From Leucobacter zeae (GTDB lineage Bacteria; Actinomycetota; Actinomycetes; Actinomycetales; Microbacteriaceae), in the NCBI RefSeq assembly GCF_016758175.1, contig NZ_QYAB01000004.1, positions 186,001-250,000 of the forward strand: a stretch of DNA of 64,000 nt, in the 5' to 3' direction. The position numbers and the translations under genes are program-made. Below the pieces are notes generated by a model. It saw nothing but the letters and a program-made list of their open reading frames with translations, was not told the DNA's origin and did not search any database. Shown one piece after another: positions 36,064-44,330 of this stretch. How positions within the stretch are numbered: position 1 is the stretch's first letter; each line of letters begins with the position of its first letter.

Positions 36064-36689
36064 GCGCCGCGAGCCCCCTCGGGGCCTACCGGCCCGGAGC
36101 CGGGCCGCTGCACCGCCTGCGCCCCGGCGCGAAGCTCGTCGGGCTCTTCGTATTCGCCACCGCGGTCGTCGCGCTGCCGGGTCCCCTCGAGTTCCCCGGC
36201 TGGATCGCAGCCGCAGCGGCGCTCGGCATCGCCGTGCTGCTCGCGATCATCGCGGGCCTCACGGGGCGGGACCTGCTGCGAGTGCTGCGCGGGTTCCTGT
36301 TCATCGCGGTGCCGCTCTTCGCGTTCCAGGCGTGGCAGAACGGCTGGGCGCGCGGCTTCGAGGTGGTGGGCGACCTGCTCGCACTGCTGCTCGCGGCGAG
36401 CGCGCTCACGGCGAGCACCTCGGTCGACGACATGCTCGACACGGTCGCCCGCGCACTCGGACCGCTGCGCCCGCTCGGTGTGGATCCCGAACGGGTCGCG
36501 TTCGCCTTCTCGCTCGTGATCCGCACGATCCCTGGCATCCTCGACATCGCCCACGAGGCGCGGGCCGCGGCCCGCGCCCGCGGACTGGAGCGGAGCCCCC
36601 GCGCCCGCCTCGTGCCGCTCGTCCTGCGCACCGTCGCGCACGCGCAGATGACGGGCGAGGCGCTCACGGCCCGCGGCATCGGCGAGTAG
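36060..36689 (+). CDS. bioN: Biotin ECF transporter transmembrane T component
   Basis: A 209-residue membrane protein of the CbiQ/EcfT family. LHRLRPGAKLVGLFVF at the N-terminus and the coupling motif EARAAARARGLE (the A-R-G ATPase contact) are present, with about five hydrophobic segments. It couples BioM ATP hydrolysis to BioY. Start GTG overlaps the bioM stop (GTGA). Followed by the family A palindrome. Confidence 0.93.
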   Translation: MSAASPLGAYRPGAGPLHRLRPGAKLVGLFVFATAVVALPGPLEFPGWIAAAAALGIAVLLAIIAGLTGRDLLRVLRGFLFIAVPLFAFQAWQNGWARGFEVVGDLLALLLAASALTASTSVDDMLDTVARALGPLRPLGVDPERVAFAFSLVIRTIPGILDIAHEARAAARARGLERSPRARLVPLVLRTVAHAQMTGEALTARGIGE

Positions 36690-36744
36690 GGGCCGCCGGC
36701 GGGCCCACCTGCGAGCTGCTCATGCGCGACCCTGCCGACCGGAA

Positions 36745-36805
36745 GGATCGGGGTCACTTGCGGGGGGTGTTTCGCCGAAACACCCCCCGCAAGTGACCCC
36801 GATCC
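36745..36805. terminator. Family A long palindrome, copy 3
   Basis: Perfect 30-bp arms (36745-36774 and 36776-36805) around a single base. The arm contains GGGTCACTTGCGGGGGG. Located between convergent bioN and the alcohol dehydrogenase gene. Confidence 0.8.
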
Positions 36806-36861
36806 ATGCGGCACACGGCGCACGCCGACGCACGCCGACGCACGCCGGCCGGCGCGCCCGA

Positions 36862-38073
36862 CTACCCCACCATGCCGTGGGGGTCGATGACGTACTTCGT
36901 CGCAGCGCCGCCGTCGAACTCCGCGTAGCCGCGCGGGGCGTCCTCGAGCCCGATGGTCTGCGCGTTGACGGCCTTCGCGATGTGCGCCTTGTCGGCGAGG
37001 ATGAGGTTCATCAGTTTGCGGTTGTACTGCTTGACCGGGCACTGCCCCGTGACGAAGTGGTGGGACTTCGCCCAGCCGAGGCCGAGCCGCACGCCGATCT
37101 GACCGTGCTTCGCGGCCTCGTCGACCGCACCGGGGTCGCCGGTCACGTAGAGGCCGGGAATGCCGAGCGACGCGCCAGCCCTGGCGACGTTCATGACGTC
37201 GTTGAGCACGGTCGCCGGGGCCTCCGCCGCGCCCTCGCCGTGCCCGCGCGCCTCGAATCCCACGGCGTCGACGGCGGCGTCGACCTCGGGCTCTCCGATC
37301 AGGTCGGCGATCACGTCGGCGAGGGCGTCGCCCGTCGAGAGGTCGGCGGTGAGGCATCCGAAGCTCGCCGCCTGGGCGAGGCGGCCCGCGTTCATGTCGC
37401 CCACGATGACGTGGGACGCGCCGAGCAGATGCGCGGAGTACGCCGCGGCCAGGCCGACCGGCCCGGCGCCCGCGACGTAGACCGTCGACCCCGTCGTGAC
37501 GCCTGCCGAGACCGCGCCGTGGTAGCCGGTCGGGAAGATGTCGGAGAGCATCGTGAGGTCGAGGATCTTCTCGAGCGCCTGATCGCGATCGGGGAACTTC
37601 AGCAGGTTGAAGTCGGCGTAGGGGATCATGACGTAGTCGGCCTGACCGCCGAACCAGCCGCCCATATCCACGTAGCCGTAGGCCGCGCCTGCGCGAGCCG
37701 GGTTCACGTTGAGGCAGATGCCAGTCTTGCCCTCGTTGCACATGCGGCAGCGGCCGCAGGCGATGTTGAAGGGCACCGAGCAGATGTCGCCCACCTTGTG
37801 GAACAGCACGTCGTCGCCGATCTCGACGACCTCGCCCGTGATCTCGTGGCCGAGCGTCTGCCCGACCGGAGCGGTCGTGCGCCCGCGCACCATGTGCTGA
37901 TCGCTCCCGCAGATGTTGGTGGTCACGAGCTTGAGGATCACCGCGTGCGGCGCGGCCTGCTTGATCCCCATCCCCTCGGCCACCTCCCGCGGGATCTCGA
38001 GCTTCGGATACTCGAAGTGCTCGACCGACACCTTGCCTGGACCCTGGTACACGACGACTCTGTTGCCACTCAT
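36862..38073 (-). CDS. Zinc-dependent alcohol dehydrogenase, glutathione-independent formaldehyde dehydrogenase type
   Basis: A 403-residue medium-chain dehydrogenase. The catalytic zinc region is TTNICGSDQHMVRGRT with LGHEITGEVVEIG; the structural zinc cysteines are in ACGRCRMCNEGKTGIC. The NAD site is VYVAGAGPVGLAAAY. The length and the order GQCPVKQYNRKLM near the end match glutathione-independent formaldehyde dehydrogenases, which dismutate or oxidise formaldehyde and related aldehydes. ATG 38073 follows GGAGG. Divergent from an AraC regulator. Confidence 0.9.
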   Translation of the reverse strand: MSGNRVVVYQGPGKVSVEHFEYPKLEIPREVAEGMGIKQAAPHAVILKLVTTNICGSDQHMVRGRTTAPVGQTLGHEITGEVVEIGDDVLFHKVGDICSVPFNIACGRCRMCNEGKTGICLNVNPARAGAAYGYVDMGGWFGGQADYVMIPYADFNLLKFPDRDQALEKILDLTMLSDIFPTGYHGAVSAGVTTGSTVYVAGAGPVGLAAAYSAHLLGASHVIVGDMNAGRLAQAASFGCLTADLSTGDALADVIADLIGEPEVDAAVDAVGFEARGHGEGAAEAPATVLNDVMNVARAGASLGIPGLYVTGDPGAVDEAAKHGQIGVRLGLGWAKSHHFVTGQCPVKQYNRKLMNLILADKAHIAKAVNAQTIGLEDAPRGYAEFDGGAATKYVIDPHGMVG

Positions 38074-38177
38074 GGGACTGCCTCCGTTCAACCGCCGAGC
38101 GGGGCGCCGAGGGGGCCCTCTCCGGGCTCGATGCGGTGCCTCCACCGTACGGCCGGGCCGATTCGGGCAGGCGCTCC

Positions 38178-38209
38178 GGATCTGCACGGACGTGTGCAGG
38201 ATCTGCACG
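38178..38209 (+). promoter_or_regulatory. Direct-repeat AraC-type binding sites
   Basis: GGATCTGCACG occurs at 38178-38188 and 38199-38209, 21 bp apart (two helical turns), on the same face of DNA. A TAGGGT -10 at 38216-38221 follows. Same-direction half-sites at this spacing are typical for AraC proteins, so autoregulation or control of the divergent dehydrogenase is likely. Confidence 0.5.
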
Positions 38210-38291
38210 CTTTGCTAGGGTCGGAAGCGTCGAGGACGACGACGCGGCGCCCGGCGCTCCGGGGCCGCGCGGGACCGCTGGGAGGTGCCGG

Positions 38292-39245
38292 ATGAGCAGG
38301 CTCAGGAATGCACGGACGCGCTGCGTCGGCACGTGGCAGCGCCTGGCCGCCGAGCTCTTCGTTCCAGTGCGATGCCGCGCGGCGCACGACCGCTTCGAGG
38401 CGGCGTGCGAGCAGCGCACCATCGTGCGCGGGCTCCATGTGAGCCGGCTCGGGATCGATGCGCACTCGGCGGAGCGCACGCCCGCGCTCATCGCCGACGG
38501 CGTGGACGACGTGATGCTCGTGATCCCGCCGGCGACGGGCGTGTGCGAGCTCGCGCAGCACGGCCGCGGCGGGTTCCTGCCGCCCGGAAGCGTGACCCTA
38601 TGCGAGCTCGATGCACCGTTCCGATTCGAGCTGCAGGATCGGGCCGACGACCTCGTGCTCGTGCAGGTGTCGCGGGCGCTCCTCGGGGTGAGCCGCAGGA
38701 CAGTGCGGCGCGTGAGCGCGCTCCCGATCGGCCCGTCGACGCCCGCGCAGCCGGCCCTGCGCGCCGTGCTCGAGACGCTCGGCTGCGATCCGGCCGCGGG
38801 TCCGGTCGGGGCCCCGGCCGACGACGGCGTCGCCGAGAGCCTGGCGGACGTGACCGTGCGGCTGGTCGCGACCGTGATCCGCGCGTTCCTGACGGGCGTC
38901 GACGGAGCGCCCCCGCGGGAGGCGCAGCTGGAGGAGCTGCGGGCGTCGATGCAGCGTCAGCTCGGCGATGCGACGCTCACCGTCGACCGGCTCGCCGCAC
39001 AGCACTTCCTCTCGGTGCGGCAGGTCCACGCCCTCTTCGCCGAGCAGGGCGATTCCCCCGCCGCCTACCTGCGCCGGATCCGCCTCGCCAGGGCGGCCGG
39101 AATGCTCGCGGTGCGCGCGAGCGCCGGCGTCACCGTGCGGTCGGTCGCGCACGAGAACGGCTACGCCGACGCGGCGGCCTTCTCGCGCGCGTTCTCCCGC
39201 GCGTACGGAGCCCGGCCCGGCAGCTGGGCGGCCTCGGCCGGATAG
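38292..39245 (+). CDS. AraC family transcriptional regulator
   Basis: A 317-residue regulator. The C-terminal double helix-turn-helix is recognisable: LTVDRLAAQHFLSVRQVHAL, SPAAYLRRIRLARAAGML, then VRSVAHENGYADAAAFSRAF. The N-terminal half resembles the AraC ligand domain of the AraC_binding_2/NphR type (FLPPGSVTLCELDAPFRFEL). ATG 38292 has GGAGG seven bases upstream. Divergent from the formaldehyde-dehydrogenase-like gene, which it probably controls. Confidence 0.9.
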   Translation: MSRLRNARTRCVGTWQRLAAELFVPVRCRAAHDRFEAACEQRTIVRGLHVSRLGIDAHSAERTPALIADGVDDVMLVIPPATGVCELAQHGRGGFLPPGSVTLCELDAPFRFELQDRADDLVLVQVSRALLGVSRRTVRRVSALPIGPSTPAQPALRAVLETLGCDPAAGPVGAPADDGVAESLADVTVRLVATVIRAFLTGVDGAPPREAQLEELRASMQRQLGDATLTVDRLAAQHFLSVRQVHALFAEQGDSPAAYLRRIRLARAAGMLAVRASAGVTVRSVAHENGYADAAAFSRAFSRAYGARPGSWAASAG

Positions 39246-39248
39246 GCT
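39243..39248 (+). promoter_or_regulatory. -10 element of the SseB-like gene
   Basis: TAGGCT overlaps the stop codon of the AraC gene and lies seven bases before ATG 39256. The intervening bases also contain GGAGG, so leaderless or short-leader transcription is possible. Confidence 0.4.
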
Positions 39249-39255
39249 GGAGGGC

Positions 39256-39717
39256 ATGGCAGCAACCCCGCAGATCCCCGAGGACGTGCACGCCGACTAC
39301 GCGAACGCGGCGGCCCGGAGCGCGCTGCATGCGCTGCAGGCGACGCCGGACTACGAGCACCTCGCGGCGTTCCTCGAAGCGCTCCGGGAGGGCTACCTCG
39401 TGGTGGACGTGTCGGGCGCTTCCGGCAAGAAGCAGGGCCATCGGATCCGCACGATCCGGTCCACCCGGGGTCAACTCGTGCTCCCGCTGTTCACCTCGAT
39501 GGGCGAGCTGCGCGCCGTCGTCCCGGCCGATCGCCGCGACCAGCTCAAAGGCGCGGTGATGCCCGCGCGCGAGGCGCTCGCCCTCATCTCGTCCGACCGC
39601 TTCGTGGCGGCCGAGTTCGACAAGGCATCCGCATCGCTCGTCGTGCTGCGCAAGTACGTCTCGCTCGCCGCAGGCGACGAGCCGATCACGGCCGCGTCGC
39701 TCGAATCGATGCGCTGA
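39256..39717 (+). CDS. SseB-family protein
   Basis: A 153-residue cytoplasmic protein. The single SseB N-terminal domain is indicated by EGYLVVDVSG, LVLPLFTSMGELRAVVPA and PAREALALISSDRFVAAEFD. The family is common in actinobacteria and has no proven biochemical role. It begins 10 bp after the AraC gene. Confidence 0.75.
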   Translation: MAATPQIPEDVHADYANAAARSALHALQATPDYEHLAAFLEALREGYLVVDVSGASGKKQGHRIRTIRSTRGQLVLPLFTSMGELRAVVPADRRDQLKGAVMPAREALALISSDRFVAAEFDKASASLVVLRKYVSLAAGDEPITAASLESMR

Positions 39718-39787
39718 TCCTGCGACGCCGGGCCGGCCCCGGCCCGCGCGACCCCGCCCGGCGCGGACGGGATCGCGCGGAACGGAG

Positions 39788-40360
39788 CTATGCCTTGGGC
39801 TTCAGCCCGAACGCGCGGATCACCTGGACGATGCCCATGACGACCATCGAGATGCCGAGCAGCAGCCACAGCGTGACCGCGCTGATGAGCGGGGAGAACA
39901 TGAGCGTGAAGCCCGCGATGAGGCTGACGACGCCGTAGACGATCGACCAGGTGCGGTTGCCGCCCTGTCCGGCGACCGAGAGCGCCATGATGCCCTCGAA
40001 CACCCAGAGCACGCCGACGGTCACGGTCAGGAACACGGCGATGACGGCACCGGCGGCGCCGAGGTTCGCCATCATCACGCCGCCGCCGACGACGTAGAGG
40101 ATGCCCAGCAGGATGTGGCCGGTGCGGGCCCAGCCCCCGAGCGTGCGCGAGAAGATCGCGGTGCCGGCGTAGACGACGCCCACGACGAGCGCGTACGAGG
40201 CCATCACCGCGGCGACGATCTGCATCGCGACCGCGCCCGACTTGGCCGGGAAGAAGAGGATCAGAAGGCCGAGCACGACGGCGATGAGGCCGCCGACGCC
40301 GATCGCCGTGCGGAGCCCGTCGCCGGCGCGCTGCGCGAGTGTGGGTTCGGAAGAGGACAT
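39788..40360 (-). CDS. DUF308/HdeD-family membrane protein
   Basis: A 190-residue protein with six hydrophobic segments arranged as three pairs, e.g. AIGVGGLIAVVLGLLILFFP and WLLLGISMVVMGIVQVIRAF. This is the DUF308 (HdeD) layout. HdeD is linked to acid resistance in E. coli, but here the function is unknown. AAGGAG precedes the ATG. It stands alone between SseB and the tautomerase gene. Confidence 0.82.
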   Translation of the reverse strand: MSSSEPTLAQRAGDGLRTAIGVGGLIAVVLGLLILFFPAKSGAVAMQIVAAVMASYALVVGVVYAGTAIFSRTLGGWARTGHILLGILYVVGGGVMMANLGAAGAVIAVFLTVTVGVLWVFEGIMALSVAGQGGNRTWSIVYGVVSLIAGFTLMFSPLISAVTLWLLLGISMVVMGIVQVIRAFGLKPKA

Positions 40361-40497
40361 GGTGGCTCCTTCTGCGAGGGTGCGGCCGGTCCGGGCGGAC
40401 AGCGGCCGATGCCTTCATCATGGCCCATTCACAGGTCATCCTCTACGGCGCGCGCCGAGATGTGCGGAGCACGGCCGGTGTGCGCCGGACCGACGCG

Positions 40498-40692
40498 TCA
40501 GCGGATACGGCCGTTGAAGGTCCACTGCTCGCGGGGCACGCCCTCGACGGTCACCCACGTGTCGGGGCGCTCACCGCCGGGGGCGGTGCACATCTCGGCG
40601 ACGAGCGCGTCGATCGCGACCGCGAGCCGCTGCGCGAGCTCGGGATCCTGCTGCAGTCGGTGTTCGAACATCTTCACGGTGACGAGCGGCAT
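40498..40692 (-). CDS. 4-oxalocrotonate tautomerase-like enzyme
   Basis: A 64-residue tautomerase-superfamily subunit. Removal of Met exposes the catalytic N-terminal Pro (MPLVTVKMFEHRL). The second half ends PREQWTFNGRIR, with an Arg suited to carboxylate binding. These small enzymes form hexamers and shift keto/enol or imine/enamine double bonds. It lies 63 bp after pxpC on the same strand and may act on an unsaturated or oxo intermediate of that pathway. Confidence 0.8.
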   Translation of the reverse strand: MPLVTVKMFEHRLQQDPELAQRLAVAIDALVAEMCTAPGGERPDTWVTVEGVPREQWTFNGRIR

Positions 40693-40755
40693 GCTCGGCC
40701 CCCTCTCTTCCTCGGAATCGTGAGGTGCGCCCGCCTCGGGTGCGGGCGCACCGCG

Positions 40756-41721
40756 CTACGACCAGACTCGGGCGAGGCGCTCCCGGCGCTCGGCCCTGGC
40801 GGCGAGCGCCTCCTCCATCGTCACGGGCACGAATCGCACGCGGGTCCCGGGAGCCATGCGCGCGAACAGGTCCATGTCGGCGCTGATCACGGTGGCGGCC
40901 TGGGCGTAGCCTCCGCCCGAGACCGCGTCGCGGTGCAGCACGATCGGCTGCGTGCCTCCCGGGATCTGGATCGACCCCACGGCGTACCCGGCATCGGTGA
41001 TGTTCGAGGGATCCTGCCCCGCCCCGAACGGCTGCTCCTCGCGCTTCCACTCCGCGCCAGGACCGTCGAAGCGCAGGCCCATCCGGTCGGCGACCGGGGT
41101 GAGCGTCCACTCCGCCCCGATGAGGTTCTCGAGGCCCTGATCGGTCAGCTTGTGGTCGTAGAGACCGAGCATGACGCGCACCGAGACCTCGCGGTCGTAG
41201 CTCGGCAGCAGCTCCTCGGGCACGGCCTCGAGCCTGGGCAGCGTCTCGGGCAGCGGCGCGCCGACCGGCAGCTCATCGCCCGCCTGCACGGCGCGCCCCT
41301 CGAACCCGCCCATCTTGCCGATCGGGTAGGTCGAGCGCGAGCCCAGCACCTCGGGCACGTCGATGCCGCCGGCGACCGAGACGAAGAACTTCGTCCCGCC
41401 CTTGATCACCCCGAACGAGAGCGTGTCGCCCGCGGCGAGCGCGATGCGCGCGTTCTGCGGCGCTGGCGCGCCGTTGACGAGCACGTCGACCGGCGCCCCG
41501 GTCACCGCGACGACGACGTCCTCGGAGGTGCGCAGCTGCGGCCCCAGGTAGGTGCACTCGAGCACGGCCTCGTCGGGGGTGTTGCCGACGAGCCGGTTGC
41601 CGAGCGCCGCGGCGTACTCGTCCATCGCTCCGCCCTGGGGGATCCCGAAGCGGTAGTAGCCGAATCGCCCGCGGTCCTGCACCGTGGTCGCCAGGCCGGG
41701 GTTCACAATCTCAAGCGACAT
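40756..41721 (-). CDS. pxpC: 5-oxoprolinase subunit C / biotin-dependent carboxyltransferase family
   Basis: A 321-residue KipA/AHS2-domain protein. The N-terminus MSLEIVNPGLATTVQDRGRF and GIPQGGAMDEYAAALGNRLV are the family signature, with GGYAQAATVISADMDL later. In E. coli PxpABC it is part of ATP-dependent 5-oxoprolinase; the same fold is half of the carboxyltransferase of urea amidolyase. It overlaps pxpB by 11 nt and has GGAGG inside that gene. The presence of biotin carrier and carboxylase genes upstream favours a carboxyltransferase role. Confidence 0.9.
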   Translation of the reverse strand: MSLEIVNPGLATTVQDRGRFGYYRFGIPQGGAMDEYAAALGNRLVGNTPDEAVLECTYLGPQLRTSEDVVVAVTGAPVDVLVNGAPAPQNARIALAAGDTLSFGVIKGGTKFFVSVAGGIDVPEVLGSRSTYPIGKMGGFEGRAVQAGDELPVGAPLPETLPRLEAVPEELLPSYDREVSVRVMLGLYDHKLTDQGLENLIGAEWTLTPVADRMGLRFDGPGAEWKREEQPFGAGQDPSNITDAGYAVGSIQIPGGTQPIVLHRDAVSGGGYAQAATVISADMDLFARMAPGTRVRFVPVTMEEALAARAERRERLARVWS

Positions 41722-42622
41722 CGAGGGCCTCCAGAAGCGTGCGGTTGTATCCATCGGGGTCGGCGAGGGCGTCCGCCAGCGTGAAGGTCACATCGGCCTG
41801 CTTGTACCGGTAGGTGCCGGCCTCCACCTGGGCCTCGATCTCGCGGTACTCGGCCTCGTCCACCGGTCGGTACTTGACGATGTCGCCGGTGCGGAACAGC
41901 ACCATGAAGTCGGCGAAGTCGGCGAGCTTCTGCTCGGGGTCGAAGATCGGGGTCGGAGTGATCCCGAGCATCTGGTACCCGCCCGCGCCGCGCACCGAGT
42001 AGTGCGCGGTGAAGCAGCCGCCGTAGCCGATCGTGAGCGCCGGGGTGTCCGTGCGCGGGCTCAGGTACTTCGGCACCTCGAGCTGGCGCTCGCGCGGGGT
42101 GAGCTGGAAGAGGAACGGGAGGCCGGCGACGAAGCCGACCATCGAGACGATCCACGGGGTCTCGTGGTGCCGCCTGATGAACTCGTCGGCGGAGGCGAGC
42201 CCGTTGATCTCGGCGGCGTAGTCGAGATCGGAGCCCTCGGGCCGCTGGTGGTAGCCCTCGCGGAAGCGCGCCTCGACCTCGCTCGTGTACGGATCGTCGT
42301 ACCAGACCGGCACCTCGATGATCCGGGTCGCGAGCTCCTGCACCGTGGCCCTGCGCACCTCGTCCTCGAGCGAGCGGACCGTCTCCTCGAGCAGCGCGTG
42401 ATCGAGCGCGTCGGGATCGAAGCGGATCAGCAGCGACGCGTTCGCCGGGCAGATGTCGATGATGCCGTCGAGCGCCCGATCCTCGAGCCCGGCGGCGATG
42501 GAGTTCGAGACGAAGTTCGCCTCGAGGGACATGTCGGGGGCGATCTCGACGAGCAGGAACTCGTCGCCGCCCCAGCTGATGCGCGCCCGCTCGGGCAGCG
42601 TCGTGCTGGCGGTCGAAGTCAT
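41711..42622 (-). CDS. pxpB: 5-oxoprolinase subunit B / allophanate hydrolase subunit 1 (KipI)
   Basis: A 303-residue AHS1/KipI-domain protein. The core IIEVPVWYDDPY, GFVAGLPFLFQLTPRERQLE, PKYLSPRTDTPALTIGYGG and GAGGYQMLGITPTPIFDP are typical. The N-terminal 90 residues resemble other PxpB proteins. It forms a heteromer with PxpC. Start ATG overlaps the biotin carboxylase stop by 4 nt (ATGA), so AccC and PxpB are translationally coupled, strong evidence that they function together. Confidence 0.9.
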   Translation of the reverse strand: MTSTASTTLPERARISWGGDEFLLVEIAPDMSLEANFVSNSIAAGLEDRALDGIIDICPANASLLIRFDPDALDHALLEETVRSLEDEVRRATVQELATRIIEVPVWYDDPYTSEVEARFREGYHQRPEGSDLDYAAEINGLASADEFIRRHHETPWIVSMVGFVAGLPFLFQLTPRERQLEVPKYLSPRTDTPALTIGYGGCFTAHYSVRGAGGYQMLGITPTPIFDPEQKLADFADFMVLFRTGDIVKYRPVDEAEYREIEAQVEAGTYRYKQADVTFTLADALADPDGYNRTLLEALDVA

Positions 42623-43974
42623 GCGGATTCTCCCAAGAGGCCGGGGACCGATTCGATGTACGTGGTGTAGTGCGTCGCGTCGCGGAAGTGCTCGAGCGCG
42701 ACGAGGCGCCGCATCAGCGGCACGGTCGACTTGATGCCCGTGATCTCGGTCTCCTCGAGCGCGCGCACCGCGCGGGCGAGCGCACGGTCGCGATTCGTGT
42801 CCCACACGATGAGCTTGCCGAGCAGCGAATCGTAGAAGGGCACGACGACCTGGCCCGCGGAGAAGCCGAAGTCGGCGCGGACGCCCGGTCCGCCCGCGAG
42901 GTCGAGCGTCTCGATGCGGCCGGGGCTCGGCATGAAGCTGTTGTCGGGATCCTCCGCGTTGATGCGGAACTCGAACGCGTGCCCCTCGAGCTCGATGTCG
43001 TCCTGCGTGTACCCCAGCTTCTCCCCCGCAGCGATGCGCAGCTGTTCGCGCACGAGATCCACACCCGCGATGGCCTCGCTGATGGGGTGCTCGACCTGGA
43101 GGCGCGTGTTCATCTCGATGAACGCGATCTCCTGGCGCTCGGGGTCATAGAGGAACTCGACGGTGCCAGCCCCGACGTACGCGGACTGGCGGGCGAGTTC
43201 GACCGAGGTCTCGCGCATCCGGCGACGCAGGTCGTCGGGCAGCCCGGGCGCCGGGGCCTCCTCGACCACCTTCTGCTGGCGGCGCTGCATCGAGCAGTCG
43301 CGATCGCCGAAGTGCACCCAGGTCTCGCCGTCGCCGAGCACCTGCACCTCGACGTGCCTGGCATGAGTGACGAAGCGCTCGAAATAGACCTCGTCCGACT
43401 TGAACGCCGCGAGCGCCTCGGCCTGGGCGACCTCGACGGTGCCGCGCACCTCCTCGCGCGAATCGATGCGGCGGATGCCGCGTCCGCCGCCTCCGGCCGA
43501 TGCCTTGACGAGCAGCGGGTATCCGATCCCGTCGGCGATGGCCTCGATGTCCTGGCTCGTGTCGAGCGCGCCGTCGGTGCCGACGAGCACCGGCACTCCC
43601 GCCGCGATGGCGGCCTGGCGGGCGCGGGACTTGTCCCCCATGAGGTCGATCGAGCCCGGATCGGGACCGACCCAGGTGATGCCGGCGGCCTGCACCTTGC
43701 GCGCGAACTCCGCGTTCTCCGAGAGGAAGCCGTAGCCCGGGTGAATCGCGTCGGCACCGGTCTGCTTCGCCGCCTCGAGGATCGCGTCGTGGTTGAGATA
43801 GCTCAGACCTGCGGGGGCCGGCCCGACCACGACCGACTCGTCGGCGTACCGTTCGACGTTCGATCCCCGGTCGGCCTCGCTCACCACCGCGACCGTGGCG
43901 ATACCGAGTTCCCGGGCCGACCGGATGACCCTGATGGCGATTTCGCCGCGGTTGGCGATCAGCAGTTTTTTCAC
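42619..43974 (-). CDS. accC: Biotin carboxylase
   Basis: A 451-residue ATP-grasp enzyme that carboxylates biotin on the carrier protein using ATP and bicarbonate. KLLIANRGEIAIRVIRSARE at the N-terminus, the ATP loop KASAGGGGRGIR, HVEVQVLGDG, DCSMQRRQQKVVEEAPAP and EMNTRLQVEHPISEAI are complete. It is not fused to a carrier, and it lies inside a pxp operon rather than beside fatty-acid genes. GTG 43974 has AAGGAG seven bases upstream. Confidence 0.95.
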   Translation of the reverse strand: MKKLLIANRGEIAIRVIRSARELGIATVAVVSEADRGSNVERYADESVVVGPAPAGLSYLNHDAILEAAKQTGADAIHPGYGFLSENAEFARKVQAAGITWVGPDPGSIDLMGDKSRARQAAIAAGVPVLVGTDGALDTSQDIEAIADGIGYPLLVKASAGGGGRGIRRIDSREEVRGTVEVAQAEALAAFKSDEVYFERFVTHARHVEVQVLGDGETWVHFGDRDCSMQRRQQKVVEEAPAPGLPDDLRRRMRETSVELARQSAYVGAGTVEFLYDPERQEIAFIEMNTRLQVEHPISEAIAGVDLVREQLRIAAGEKLGYTQDDIELEGHAFEFRINAEDPDNSFMPSPGRIETLDLAGGPGVRADFGFSAGQVVVPFYDSLLGKLIVWDTNRDRALARAVRALEETEITGIKSTVPLMRRLVALEHFRDATHYTTYIESVPGLLGESA

Positions 43975-44044
43975 GTGTGGAGCTCCTTTGCTGCGTGCTC
44001 GGCCTGCGGTCGACGTCGGTCGACCGGCCGGTGCGGGGTGGTGA

Positions 44045-44281
44045 CTAGTCGATGGTGGCGATGACGTCGCCAGGGCCGACCATGCCGTAGTCCTCGATCT
44101 CGAAGGAGGCCAGTACGCCGGCCGTCTCGCTCCGCACCTCGGTGAACTGCTTCATGATCTCGATGACCCCGATGGTCTGGCCGGCTTCGACGGTGTCGCC
44201 GACCTCGACGAAGGGGGCCTTGTCCGGCGCCGGCTTGCGGTAGAAGATGCCGGGGATCGGCGCGATGATCTGTGCGGTCAT
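44045..44281 (-). CDS. accB: Biotin carboxyl carrier protein
   Basis: A 78-residue stand-alone biotinyl domain. The biotin site is EIMKQF with Lys44, in place of the common EAMKM; flanking GDTVEAGQTIGVI and GVLASFEIEDYGMVGPGD give the two-fold beta barrel. The long N-terminal region of fatty-acid AccB is absent. It lies between pxpA and accC (gaps of 49 and 70 bp) and must depend on biotin, which the bioYMN importer in the same window could supply. Confidence 0.9.
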   Translation of the reverse strand: MTAQIIAPIPGIFYRKPAPDKAPFVEVGDTVEAGQTIGVIEIMKQFTEVRSETAGVLASFEIEDYGMVGPGDVIATID

Positions 44282-44330
44282 GGAGATGTTCGCTTTCCAA
44301 ATAGTGATGGTGGGGATGATTCGGGACGGG

